A stretch of DNA of 10,181 nt from Planctomycetota bacterium (GTDB lineage: Bacteria; Planctomycetota; Planctomycetia; Pirellulales; Lacipirellulaceae), in the NCBI GenBank assembly GCA_024278035.1, contig JAJRUA010000122.1:1-10181 (forward strand), read 5' to 3'. Of this stretch, positions 1 through 6,316 are shown in pieces. Made by a program: the position numbers and the translations under genes. Each line of letters starts with the position of its first letter. Positions within the stretch are counted from its first letter, which is position 1. The notes beneath the pieces are model-generated. The model saw nothing but the letters and a program-made list of their open reading frames with translations, was not told the DNA's origin and made no database searches.

Positions 1-1898
1 AACAAAATTGCGGATTGCGGATTACGGATTGCGGAATCACTTTTTCCCCCTTCGCAAACGACGCCGTTCGGCACGAAAGTCCCCTCGGGCTCCGTCAAAT
101 CCAGCACCGGGTGGCGGCCCTCGTCAATCTCTAGCACTGGCTCGTCCACTACCTCGGGCCGACAGTAGTTGCGTGAACGGGCCAGCTCCGCAAGGCCGGC
201 TAACACGTCCAGTTCCGCTAGCGCCTCTGCCGTCGCGAGCAAGCGTTTGCTTACGGTGGCCGTCAATTCGCGTAGCTCGACGAACAAGTCGTATTCGAGC
301 GCAAAGACCCGTTCCTCGGCGGAGAGAACTTTTTCTTCGTATTCTTTCAGCTCGGGCGTGATGAACCGTTCGGCATTCTTGAGCGTCTGTTTGCGAATGA
401 AATCGGCGGGCACCTTGTCGCGGTGAAGGTGGGTCACTTCCAGGTAATAGCCGAACACACGGTTGAAGCCGACCTTGATCGAGGGGATTCCGGTTCGTTC
501 GACTTGCTCCGCTTGATAACGGGCCATCCACTGCTTGCCACCTGCCAACAGTTGGCGACATTCGTCGAGATCGGTCGAGTAGCCGGCGCGAATAAAACCT
601 CCTTCTCGGCTGGAGAGAGGACAATCTTCGTCCAGAGCCGCTTCGAGCCGACTACGCACTTCGCCACAAAGATCGATACGCCCTTCGAGCGACGCAAGAC
701 GTGGGCTCGTTCGATCCGCCAGTTTCGCCTTGATCTTAGGCAACGCACCGAGCGTTCGGCTGATGCTTGCCAAATCGCGCGGGCTGGCCCGACCGGTTGT
801 TACCCGTGTGACAAGCCGTTGGAGATCGTAAACGTTGCGCAGTTCTTCACGAATCGCCCCGCAGAGAGGAGGTTTCAGAAGGAACTCACCCACCGCGTCG
901 AGCCGACCGTTGATTGCCTCCACGTCTGTCAGAGGCCTGCGTAGCCAATCGGCCAGCGTTCGCGCGCCCATGCTGGTGACGGTTCGGTCGATCACGCCCA
1001 GCAGGGCTCCGTCGCGGCGACCATCACGCAAGGTTTGGGTGATTTCGAGACTGCGCCAGGTGGCAGCGTCGATGCCGAGAGTTTGTCCGACGGCAGCGGG
1101 CAAGAGTCGATCGATGTGCGAGAGGGAAGTCTTTTGTGTCTCCTGAAGATAACGAAGCACTGCCCCCGCTGCGGCGAGGGCCATCAAGTCACGCAGCGAT
1201 TCAGCATTAAAACCAAACCCTTCGAGCGATTGGGTGCCGAAGTGCTTGCGGAGATTTTCGATAGCCGACTTGGCACCAAAATGGGGAGGGGGACAACGGG
1301 TGATAATCGCCCGTTCATCCACGTCCGGCGGCAAAAGGGCTTCGCTCCCTTCGGCAACAAGGCACTCGGCCACTTCCAGACGTGACAATTCATCGGCAAG
1401 GCCCCGCTCTGTGGTGCTTGTCGCGTGGAACTTGCCGGTCGAGACATCGACCCACGCGACGCCCACCATCGCCGGCGTGCCGGGGGCTGGGGCTTTTCCC
1501 TCAAAGGCGACCGCTGCCAAGAAATTGCTTGCCTGGGGGTCGAGCAAATTTTCGTCGGTCACCGTGCCGGCTGAAACAATCCGCGTCACCTCACGCCGCA
1601 CAATCCCTTTCGTCTGCTTGGGGTCTTCCATCTGATCGCAGACGGCCGCCCGACGGCCGCAGCGGAGAATTTTTGCCAAGTAGGCGTCGAGCTGATGGTG
1701 GGGAAAACCGGCCATCGGGACCGACTTGGAGCCCTTATCCTTGTCGCGCGTTGTGAGCGTCATCCCCAGAAGCCGCGACGCCTCTTCTGCATCTTCATAG
1801 AAAAGCTCGTAGAAGTCACCCATACGGAAGAGCAATAGCGCGTCCCCCGCGACCTCTTTGGCCTGGTGGTACTGCTGCATCATCGGACTAAGAGACAT
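1..1898 (-). CDS. mutS: DNA mismatch repair protein MutS (C-terminal part beyond the window)
   Basis: MutS recognises base mismatches and small loops in new DNA and, with MutL and ATP, starts their repair. The frame is open without a stop from the ATG at 1898-1896 to the left edge, giving 632 of the family's usual 850-900 residues. Domain I begins at once and carries the mismatch-reading Phe-X-Glu motif (RMGDFYELF, F29 and E31). A connector domain follows. The core/lever region starts near residue 310 (MGARTLADWLRRPL), the clamp segment RFITPELKEYEEKVL lies near 512, and the start of the ATPase domain (GRHPVLDL, then FVPN) lies near 600-613. The Walker A motif falls outside the window. Just before it the protein has an unusual segment SDSAIRNPQSAI encoded by a 7-nt tandem repeat. 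The start is chosen because homology begins almost immediately; no strong Shine-Dalgarno is visible. It lies 402 bp downstream of fliG and probably has its own promoter. Confidence 0.96.
   Translation of the reverse strand, partial: MSLSPMMQQYHQAKEVAGDALLLFRMGDFYELFYEDAEEASRLLGMTLTTRDKDKGSKSVPMAGFPHHQLDAYLAKILRCGRRAAVCDQMEDPKQTKGIVRREVTRIVSAGTVTDENLLDPQASNFLAAVAFEGKAPAPGTPAMVGVAWVDVSTGKFHATSTTERGLADELSRLEVAECLVAEGSEALLPPDVDERAIITRCPPPHFGAKSAIENLRKHFGTQSLEGFGFNAESLRDLMALAAAGAVLRYLQETQKTSLSHIDRLLPAAVGQTLGIDAATWRSLEITQTLRDGRRDGALLGVIDRTVTSMGARTLADWLRRPLTDVEAINGRLDAVGEFLLKPPLCGAIREELRNVYDLQRLVTRVTTGRASPRDLASISRTLGALPKIKAKLADRTSPRLASLEGRIDLCGEVRSRLEAALDEDCPLSSREGGFIRAGYSTDLDECRQLLAGGKQWMARYQAEQVERTGIPSIKVGFNRVFGYYLEVTHLHRDKVPADFIRKQTLKNAERFITPELKEYEEKVLSAEERVFALEYDLFVELRELTATVSKRLLATAEALAELDVLAGLAELARSRNYCRPEVVDEPVLEIDEGRHPVLDLTEPEGTFVPNGVVCEGGKSDSAIRNPQSAIL
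7..37. repeat. Tandem 7-nt repeat (attgcgg) inside mutS
   Basis: Four consecutive heptamers are present: attgcgg (7-13), attgcgg (14-20), attacgg (21-27) and attgcgg (28-34), followed by a partial aat. Read in the mutS frame, three units make 21 nt and encode a heptapeptide pattern (SAIRNPQ, then SAI). Similar attgcgg arrays are, from general recall, common between genes in planctomycetes and some other environmental bacteria. Here the array lies inside a conserved gene. It may continue past the left edge. Confidence 0.85.
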
Positions 1899-2083
1899 GG
1901 CGTGGGCAATCCGCGGAGCGTTCGGAGTTTGCCATGCTAGGCAGGCACAGGGTCTAGTGCAACGGGTCCTGTGCAAGCCGTCGGCCGTCAGCGGCCGGAC
2001 GATTGCAAAGTCCTTAGTCCAAGGCCCTCATAAGTTGAAGTGAAATTTGGTGTGGAAGCACCTTGTTTCTCGCGTATCCGAAA

Positions 2084-2160
2084 AATGAACCACAACGGAA
2101 CGAAGGAACAACGAAATGACGAAACGGCAAAAATGTTGGAATCACGAAGGCACGGCAAGG
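2084..2160. repeat. Low-complexity interspersed repeat (acgaagg/cacgaagg words)
   Basis: The stretch is built from near-repeated words such as acaacggaacgaagg, acaacgaaatgacg and cacgaaggcacgg. It resembles the degenerate 'ttcgtgccttcgtg' type of intergenic sequence seen in many environmental bacterial genomes (general recall). It is followed directly by the long palindrome at 2157-2227. No coding potential or binding site is recognised. Confidence 0.5.
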
Positions 2161-2227
2161 CGCTATAGTTGCTAGGCGCTAGTTCTCAGTCGGTCACTTT
2201 TAACTAGCGCCTAGCAACTAGCGCCTT
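2157..2227. repeat. Long inverted repeat (ctagcgcctagcaactagcgcc type), possible terminator
   Basis: The left arm 2157-2184 and right arm 2202-2227 are reverse complements over 26 bp, apart from a 2-nt insertion (at 2165-2166) in the left arm. The loop is 17 nt. Each arm has internal symmetry because the word ctagcgc/gcgctag recurs, so alternative foldings exist. On the plus strand the stem runs into five T, a terminator-like end, but no rightward gene needs it. On the minus strand it lies about 75 nt beyond the fliG stop and may end that transcript, although the U tract there is poor. It looks like an interspersed palindromic repeat reused as a terminator. Confidence 0.75.
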
Positions 2228-2300
2228 TTTGCCATCCGTTCCGTCGTTGGTTCAAAATACCTAGCCAACCGGGTCCAATCGAAAACGGCCGACTCCTTAT

Positions 2301-3290
2301 CTACTGCACCAACTCTTCTTCTTCGCCCGATTGGTTGAGTTCGATTTCGCCCGCGTCTTCCATGCCCCGGACAACATCAACGATCTTCTGCTGCTGGTCT
2401 TCGACGGCTGATAGCTTGACTGCTCCAAGATACTCCATCTCCTCAGCCAGCATTTCGGCTGCCCGCTCCGACATATTGCCAAGGATTTTGTCTTTCATCT
2501 CGGGACTGGAGCCCTTGAGCGCCAGGGCCCATTGTGAACTTTCTACGTTTTTGAGAACCGCCTGAATTTCCTTCGGCGTGAACTTGGCGATGTCATCAAA
2601 GACGAACATCAACCGGCGAATTTCTTCGACCAACTCCGGGTCATCTTTTCCCAGGCCTTCGAGCAACACTCGCTCCGTTGCTCGGTCTGCCACGTTGAGC
2701 ATCGACGCGACCGACTCGACGCCCCCCGCCATACGGAAGCTCTGGCTCATGACGCTCGACATTCGCCGTTCGAGGCCCGCTTCGACCTCACGGATAATAT
2801 CTGGGTTGGTTTGCCCCATCGTCGCCATGCGACGAACCACCGCCAGTTGGCGATCTTGGCCGAGGCCGCCTAGGATTTCGGCCCCGAACGAAGAAGGCAG
2901 GTGCGAAATAATCAGCGCAAGCGTTTGCGGATGCTCATCGGTGATATAAGTAAGAATGTTCTGACTATCGACGTTTCGCAGAAAACCGAACGGCAAGGCT
3001 TCGATCGATTGCCGAATGTTGTCGAGCGTGTCGCCCGACTCCGTTCCGAGTGCTTGCTTGACGAGCTTACGAGCCCGCTCCAAGCCCCCTGCCTCGCCCC
3101 CTGCCGCAGGATTGGTCGCTGAGAACTCTCGGATCACCTCTTCTTCCTCCTCGGCGGTGACCCGCTCTAGCCGAGCGATCTCGATCGAGACTTGCTCGAC
3201 CTGCTTGGTGCTGAATTTGCTCATAACGTCCCCCGCCTGATCCTCGGGCAGGCTCATCAACAGAACAGCAGCGTTGTGCAAGTTGGACAT
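2301..3290 (-). CDS. fliG: Flagellar motor switch protein FliG
   Basis: FliG is the rotor protein of the flagellar C-ring. It binds the MS-ring, meets the MotA stator to generate torque, and takes part in switching. The 329 residues from the chosen ATG match the family's usual length. The N-terminal domain starts SNLHNAAVLLMSLPE. The middle domain has the EHPQ motif at 119-122 (TDEHPQTLALIISHLP). The hinge MFVFDDI lies at 228-234, and the C-terminal torque helix region runs from 256 to about 305. Charged residues aligned by eye with E. coli K264, R281, D288/D289 and R297 are K259, R276, E283/E284 and K292, all conserved in charge. An upstream start at 3371 would add 27 residues partly encoded by a G10 tract and is rejected because homology begins at MSNLHN. 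The gene follows cheX on the same strand but a strong terminator separates them, so it likely has its own promoter between about 3300 and 3425. Confidence 0.96.
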   Translation of the reverse strand: MSNLHNAAVLLMSLPEDQAGDVMSKFSTKQVEQVSIEIARLERVTAEEEEEVIREFSATNPAAGGEAGGLERARKLVKQALGTESGDTLDNIRQSIEALPFGFLRNVDSQNILTYITDEHPQTLALIISHLPSSFGAEILGGLGQDRQLAVVRRMATMGQTNPDIIREVEAGLERRMSSVMSQSFRMAGGVESVASMLNVADRATERVLLEGLGKDDPELVEEIRRLMFVFDDIAKFTPKEIQAVLKNVESSQWALALKGSSPEMKDKILGNMSERAAEMLAEEMEYLGAVKLSAVEDQQQKIVDVVRGMEDAGEIELNQSGEEEELVQ

Positions 3291-3357
3291 GATAAACAGC
3301 GTCCCGGTGACGTAGAGGAAGTAGAGGAACAAGTACCCAAGCGGATGAGCGGGAAAG

Positions 3358-3367
3358 CCCCCCCCCC
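3358..3367. repeat. Homopolymer C10 (G10 on the fliG strand)
   Basis: Ten consecutive C on the plus strand lie 68-77 nt upstream of the fliG start, between the terminator 3426-3466 and the gene. On the fliG strand this is G10 in the probable promoter or 5' leader. Tracts of this length are prone to slippage in replication. No promoter boxes could be assigned around it, so any effect on fliG expression is a guess. Confidence 0.85.
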
Positions 3368-3425
3368 GCATCGTTCTGGATCGTCCTCCGCTGCCCTTCT
3401 CCCTGAACGATTTTACGGATGGCGC

Positions 3426-3466
3426 AAAGAAAGCCGCCGCTAGCAGGGCTAGCGGCGGCTTTCTTT
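3426..3466 (-). terminator. Intrinsic terminator downstream of cheX
   Basis: Perfect 19-bp inverted repeat: arms 3426-3444 (aaagaaagccgccgctagc) and 3448-3466 with a 3-nt loop, GC-rich next to the loop. A-rich and T-rich outer ends give a T-rich 3' tail in both directions. It starts 46 nt past the cheX stop codon, so on the minus strand it should end the cheX transcript before fliG. Because it is symmetric it could also stop rightward transcription. Confidence 0.9.
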
Positions 3467-3511
3467 TTGTAGGGAGGGTCCGTTGCTACGGAGCCAATCA
3501 AGCGGAGTCGG

Positions 3512-3994
3512 TCAAACGCTGGCAAGCTCTTCTACGCAAGAAGGCTCGAAACCGACTTCCAGACGCAACGGGCCAAAGTCGGTCTTAAAAGGCACCACCA
3601 AGGGAGGTGTTGCTGAAGGAAAACGAATCGTGTGGCCTTCGCCCGTGATAACGTTGGGCAAACTAACGGAAAGGTCGTACTGAGCCAGTTCCGTTTTGGC
3701 TTGGCCGGCGATGACGTTAGCCAGCTCACCGACTGCGTCAATCACATCCTCGTTGATTTCCGATATCTCTTCCATCAACATCGTCGAGGCCACTTTGAGA
3801 GCAACCTCGGTCGAGAGATTGATCACGACCATGCCGGAGGCCTTTCCTGACAGTCCAATTAGCCCACTAATCGGGTACTGCCGTACGGCCGCGTCGCCCA
3901 GCGAAAGTTCTCCACGGCGAGCCTCCGCAGCGAGCATGGTTCGGAAGGTGTTGGAGACCGCCTTTAAGAACGGGTTGATATGTTCGACTTGCAT
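3512..3994 (-). CDS. cheX: CheX-like chemotaxis phosphatase (CheC/CheX/FliY family)
   Basis: Proteins of this family remove phosphate from CheY-P and so help reset flagellar switching. The 160-residue length fits CheX. The protein opens MQVEHINPFLKAVSNTF, as CheX does. It has a conserved central glycine-rich strand region (GLIGLSGKASGMVVINLS, 44-61) and the phosphatase helix INEDVIDAVGELANVIAGQAK at about 80-100. The helix holds the family's E-x-x-N catalytic pair as E90 and N93, followed by a glycine (G97). Only one such helix is seen, as expected of CheX; CheC usually has two. There is no signal peptide or membrane segment, so it is cytoplasmic. It lies immediately before fliG on the same strand, which supports a role at the motor, although a terminator lies between them. 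The start has only a weak Shine-Dalgarno (acggaa region). CheC or a CheX-domain protein of unknown partner are the alternatives. Confidence 0.86.
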   Translation of the reverse strand: MQVEHINPFLKAVSNTFRTMLAAEARRGELSLGDAAVRQYPISGLIGLSGKASGMVVINLSTEVALKVASTMLMEEISEINEDVIDAVGELANVIAGQAKTELAQYDLSVSLPNVITGEGHTIRFPSATPPLVVPFKTDFGPLRLEVGFEPSCVEELASV

Positions 3995-4185
3995 TTCGTC
4001 AATTCCGTTGAAAGAGCTAAAGAGCTTCTGTGGAGCCCTCCCTGGTGATTACAGGGTTATGTAGGACTAGCAATCGTACGCCCTCTCTGCCGGTGCAGTG
4101 CAGAAAGTGAGCAGGTGGAGGGCCGCAAAGCGGTCGCTCAAGGTCCCGTCCTATCGATTGGATCGATTAACCGTGCGACTTTCGG

Positions 4186-4683
4186 TTACTTTAGCCGGCA
4201 GACACCAATCTGGCCTTCGCATTCGTCTACCTCAATGGCGAGGCTCTCGATCCTCGCCCCTTGGCCTCGCAGTTCGGCTAGTAATTGCTCGCCAATCCAT
4301 TGGGCAAGCAATTCGGCCGTCGTGTTGGCGAGGGGCAACCGCTTGCAATCCTCGGCGGGAAAGACCCACCGACGCTCTTCGAAGCGAGCCATTACTTCGG
4401 CTTGCCCCGTGTCACTGGTTGTCTCTTCGACACGGATGAGCGGATGTTCGGTCGGCAAGAGCACCCGATGGTCAAGCTGGGCGGTGATAGCCGCTACAGC
4501 GTCGCGCGTCGCCACAAAGTCCAGCACATAGGCGTTCTCATCCAGTGGCCCCGTGATCTCGACCGCCACACGATAGTTATGCCCATGTAGCCGCTCACAC
4601 ACATCCCCCGCATAGGTAATAAAATGCGCCGCCGAAAAAACAAACGGCTCTTTGGTCAAGCGAATCGCATAAGAAGGCTTCAT
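4186..4683 (-). CDS. queD: 6-pyruvoyl-tetrahydropterin synthase / QueD family protein
   Basis: Family members convert 7,8-dihydroneopterin triphosphate to 6-carboxy- or 6-pyruvoyl-tetrahydropterin, the first being a step toward queuosine and other 7-deazaguanines. The zinc ligands are visible: H20 (FSAAHF) and H33/H35 (CERLHGHNY). So are the likely catalytic Cys29, the Asp-His pair D71-H72 (LDHRVLL) and a C-terminal glutamate E154 (IEVDEC). The conserved NTTAELLAQWI stretch follows at 120-130. At 165 residues it is about 45 longer than E. coli QueD. Most of the extra length is an insertion at roughly 77-117, between LDH and NTTAE, which also carries an additional Cys (C113). The start is the ATG at 4683 with ggtgg a few bases upstream. 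It lies 47 bp after the OleB-like gene on the same strand and is probably co-transcribed. No other queuosine gene is in the window, so the exact product (QueD or PTPS) is not settled. Confidence 0.88.
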   Translation of the reverse strand: MKPSYAIRLTKEPFVFSAAHFITYAGDVCERLHGHNYRVAVEITGPLDENAYVLDFVATRDAVAAITAQLDHRVLLPTEHPLIRVEETTSDTGQAEVMARFEERRWVFPAEDCKRLPLANTTAELLAQWIGEQLLAELRGQGARIESLAIEVDECEGQIGVCRLK

Positions 4684-4730
4684 GAACCACCGAATCTCTT
4701 TCGTTTTGGAACCATGGAGGACAGCGTTGG

Positions 4731-5618
4731 CTAAACAGCACCAACAAAATCTCGCAGTTGCTGTAAGCTCTCTTCAGGAGCGTCTTCGACGATCCAGTGC
4801 CCGGCGCTGGGCAATCGAATCGCTTCCGCTTTGGGCCAGTACTCTAAGAATCGATCCAAGCACTCGGGTGTAAAACACCAGTCCTTCATCCCCCAGACAA
4901 GCCGGGTTGGCAAGGTGGCTAGCTCGGGAAGCCGCGATTCGATTTTGCCGAGCGTCTCCCAAGTCGGGTGCCTTGGCCCTCGGGGAATGTCGGCAACAAA
5001 CTCATAAACGGCTCGACGGTTGGCCCAGGTGTCGTACGGTGCCAAGTAGGCCGCCCTCGCATCGGCATCCAGTCGGCTCTGAGCGAGCGTCATTCGGAGC
5101 GCCGCCCTGGAGAAGAGGTTCATCCCCTGCAAGCCGATCTTTCCGAGCAACGGTGTTTTGCAAATCGCAATCCGCTTAGGAACAAACCAAGGCTGGAACG
5201 CCCCGGTGTTGAACAACAAAATTCGCTCAAGCCGCTCTTGTCGGTCGAGCATTGCCCCTAAGCCAATCGCCCCGCCCCAGTCTTGGGCGACAAGCGTCAC
5301 TCGCTTGAGGTCCAGCTCATCCACCAACCGGCCCACATTGGCCACACGATCCGCCAGCCGAAACGACCGCTGTGGCTTGTCGCTCAGCCCACAGCCCAGG
5401 TGGTCCATTGCCACACAGCGAAACTCGCCACGAAGCGATTCGATCAATCGCCGCCAATGGAACGACCACGTCGGATTGCCATGAACCAACAACAACACCG
5501 GTGCAGCACGTGGCCCTTCATCTAAATAGTGCATCCGCCCATCAGGCAATGTCATCCATTGCGAAGCGAACGGGTACGACGGAAGCCAACGGGGCGGCGG
5601 AGAGGAACTGGCAGACAT
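4731..5618 (-). CDS. Alpha/beta hydrolase, haloalkane dehalogenase family, OleB-like
   Basis: The 295-residue protein has the full alpha/beta-hydrolase signature. The oxyanion region HGNPTWSFHWR has N48 in the place of the halide/oxyanion Asn. The nucleophile elbow is VAQDWGGAIG with D113 as nucleophile and W114 next to it. The acid is D246 in WGMKDWCFTP, and the general base is H274 in SAGHWIVEDA. An Asp nucleophile in DWGG is typical of haloalkane dehalogenases and of OleB, the beta-lactone decarboxylase that makes cis-olefins in long-chain hydrocarbon synthesis. The cap-domain phrases FNTGAF, KTPLLG, APYDTWANR and WGMKDWCFTPECL resemble OleB proteins as I recall them. OleA, OleC and OleD are not in the window, so the pathway cannot be confirmed; dehalogenase or another hydrolase remains possible. 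It has no signal peptide. It lies first in a probable two-gene unit with the QueD-like gene, and the Shine-Dalgarno is weak. Confidence 0.85.
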   Translation of the reverse strand: MSASSSPPPRWLPSYPFASQWMTLPDGRMHYLDEGPRAAPVLLLVHGNPTWSFHWRRLIESLRGEFRCVAMDHLGCGLSDKPQRSFRLADRVANVGRLVDELDLKRVTLVAQDWGGAIGLGAMLDRQERLERILLFNTGAFQPWFVPKRIAICKTPLLGKIGLQGMNLFSRAALRMTLAQSRLDADARAAYLAPYDTWANRRAVYEFVADIPRGPRHPTWETLGKIESRLPELATLPTRLVWGMKDWCFTPECLDRFLEYWPKAEAIRLPSAGHWIVEDAPEESLQQLRDFVGAV

Positions 5619-5641
5619 ACGGCAAATCAGGGCAACAATGG

Positions 5642-5661
5642 GGGGGGAGACATCTCCCCCC
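5642..5661. promoter_or_regulatory. G/C-rich palindrome upstream of the OleB-like gene
   Basis: The arms ggggggaga (5642-5650) and tctcccccc (5653-5661) are perfect inverted repeats around a 2-nt centre. They lie 24-43 nt upstream of the OleB-like start and inside a longer run of G (5640-5647). It could be an operator, a leader hairpin or a repeat. There is no known binding-site match. Confidence 0.45.
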
Positions 5662-5700
5662 TAGTTTCCAGCCCCGAACCCAAAAAACCTAGCGCCCCAT

Positions 5701-5741
5701 AAAAAAGAGCCGCGGCCTGCCTGATGGCCGACCGCAGCTCT
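5701..5741 (-). terminator. Orphan intrinsic terminator (leftward)
   Basis: On the minus strand the sequence agagctgcggtcggcc, an 8-nt loop and ggccgcggctct form an imperfect GC-rich stem (5 bp, one mismatch, then GC pairs with a small bulge). It is followed by six T (A tract 5701-5706 on the plus strand). It ends a leftward transcript just before the OleB-like gene, yet no recognised protein gene lies upstream of it on that strand. This points to a small RNA or small-protein gene at about 5742-6000. Confidence 0.8.
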
Positions 5742-5993
5742 CTATTGTTTCAAACTTTCGACCAATTGTGTCGGAGTGGAGTCACTCGAAGACAGACGCG
5801 AATCAGACGGCGCTGCGCGCAGCCATGAAATTGATTCGGGCCAATCGTATTTTTAGGTCCTCCCGGCAGAATATGGGCCGAAAGCTTGATCGGTAAAGGT
5901 GACAACGCTTATAGCACGTCCCCGAACCTTCAGGTACCTCGGTCTTTCTAGGGCCGCTGGACACTTTTTCCTGATAGGTTTTGGGATAGGCAC
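5742..5993 (-). ncRNA. Candidate small RNA or small-protein gene, unrecognised
   Basis: This 252-nt stretch reads directly into the leftward terminator at 5701-5741. In one frame a GTG (5993-5991) opens 46 codons up to TAA (5855-5853). The same frame is then open for another 36 codons to TAG (5744-5742). Such open lengths are not unlikely by chance. The sequence contains several compact hairpins, such as the 12-nt perfect palindrome gctgcgcgcagc (5812-5823) and gagtg-gagt-cactc (5774-5787). There is also a Shine-Dalgarno-like gggagga just before the internal TAA. I checked for tmRNA, SRP RNA and RNase P core motifs and saw none. Either a structured RNA or a broken/short peptide gene would fit; the function is unknown. 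The 5' end is not defined. Confidence 0.35.
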
Positions 5994-6316
5994 TTAAAGC
6001 GGCCAGCCTTGTTTTCTTCCTTTGTCCTTAATGTTCTATCGTTTCGTCCAAATGCTGCCTGCGACATTAACTGTTCGTTCGCGAGGCGGCGAAGCGTACA
6101 GGTTAATCATAGCTCGCGAAAGGCCTGCTGGCACGCCCCGGGAGGAGCTCCAACCGCGTATCCGGTCGCTTCCCCTCAGAAAACCTCAATCGGCACACGA
6201 ATTGCTGCCCGTCTGTTTGCCATGTCGCTATGGCGTCCCCTTGGGGAGTTTGCTACTGAAGGCTTGGGCCCGAGGTGTTTCATACTTTTTTGTCGAAAAA
6301 TAATAGGCTTTTTTTT
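5994..6316. other. Divergent spacer upstream of the secreted-protein gene
   Basis: These 323 bp contain no gene I can support. Rightward frames here give Cys- and Ser-rich translations without family resemblance. Visible structure is an 8-bp inverted repeat ttcgcgag/ctcgcgaa (6078-6085 and 6113-6120). The T-rich stretch up to 6316 immediately precedes the ATG of the secreted-protein gene. Promoters for the rightward gene and for the leftward candidate transcript should both lie near here. Confidence 0.5.

Larger units (their letters stand above)
1899..2300. other. fliG-mutS spacer with hairpins and interspersed repeats
   Basis: I find no convincing gene in these 402 bp. From left to right the spacer holds the mutS leader; a hairpin with arms gcacagg/cctgtgc (1945-1951 and 1968-1974); a GC-rich imperfect hairpin around 1980-2001 (gtcggccg, then cggccggac); a copy of the attgcaaagtcctt motif (2002-2015); a purine-rich low-complexity stretch built from variants of cgaa/acgaagg words (about 2084-2160); and a long palindrome (2157-2227). 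Any mutS promoter must lie here, but no box pair is clear enough to call. Confidence 0.7.

Noticed and set aside
423..944. 173-codon rightward open frame opposite mutS
   Set aside because: It lies wholly within the mutS coding region on the other strand, and the mutS frame shows continuous family motifs.
1858..2043. 61-codon rightward frame between mutS and fliG
   Set aside because: It overlaps the mutS start and two hairpins, and nothing in its translation looks like a protein family.
3291..3371. 27-residue N-terminal extension of FliG
   Set aside because: FliG homology starts at MSNLHN (3290). The extension is partly encoded by the G10 tract and would lengthen the protein beyond the family norm.
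4168..4188. Hairpin taaccg/cggtta at the end of the QueD-like gene as terminator
   Set aside because: The stem is only 6 bp, overlaps the stop codon, and has no T tract on the minus strand.
5700..6000. tmRNA, SRP RNA, RNase P RNA or 6S RNA as explanation of the orphan terminator
   Set aside because: The core sequence signatures I know for tmRNA (ends and tag), SRP RNA and RNase P are absent, and no 6S-like architecture was evident by eye. The RNA nature is therefore left open.
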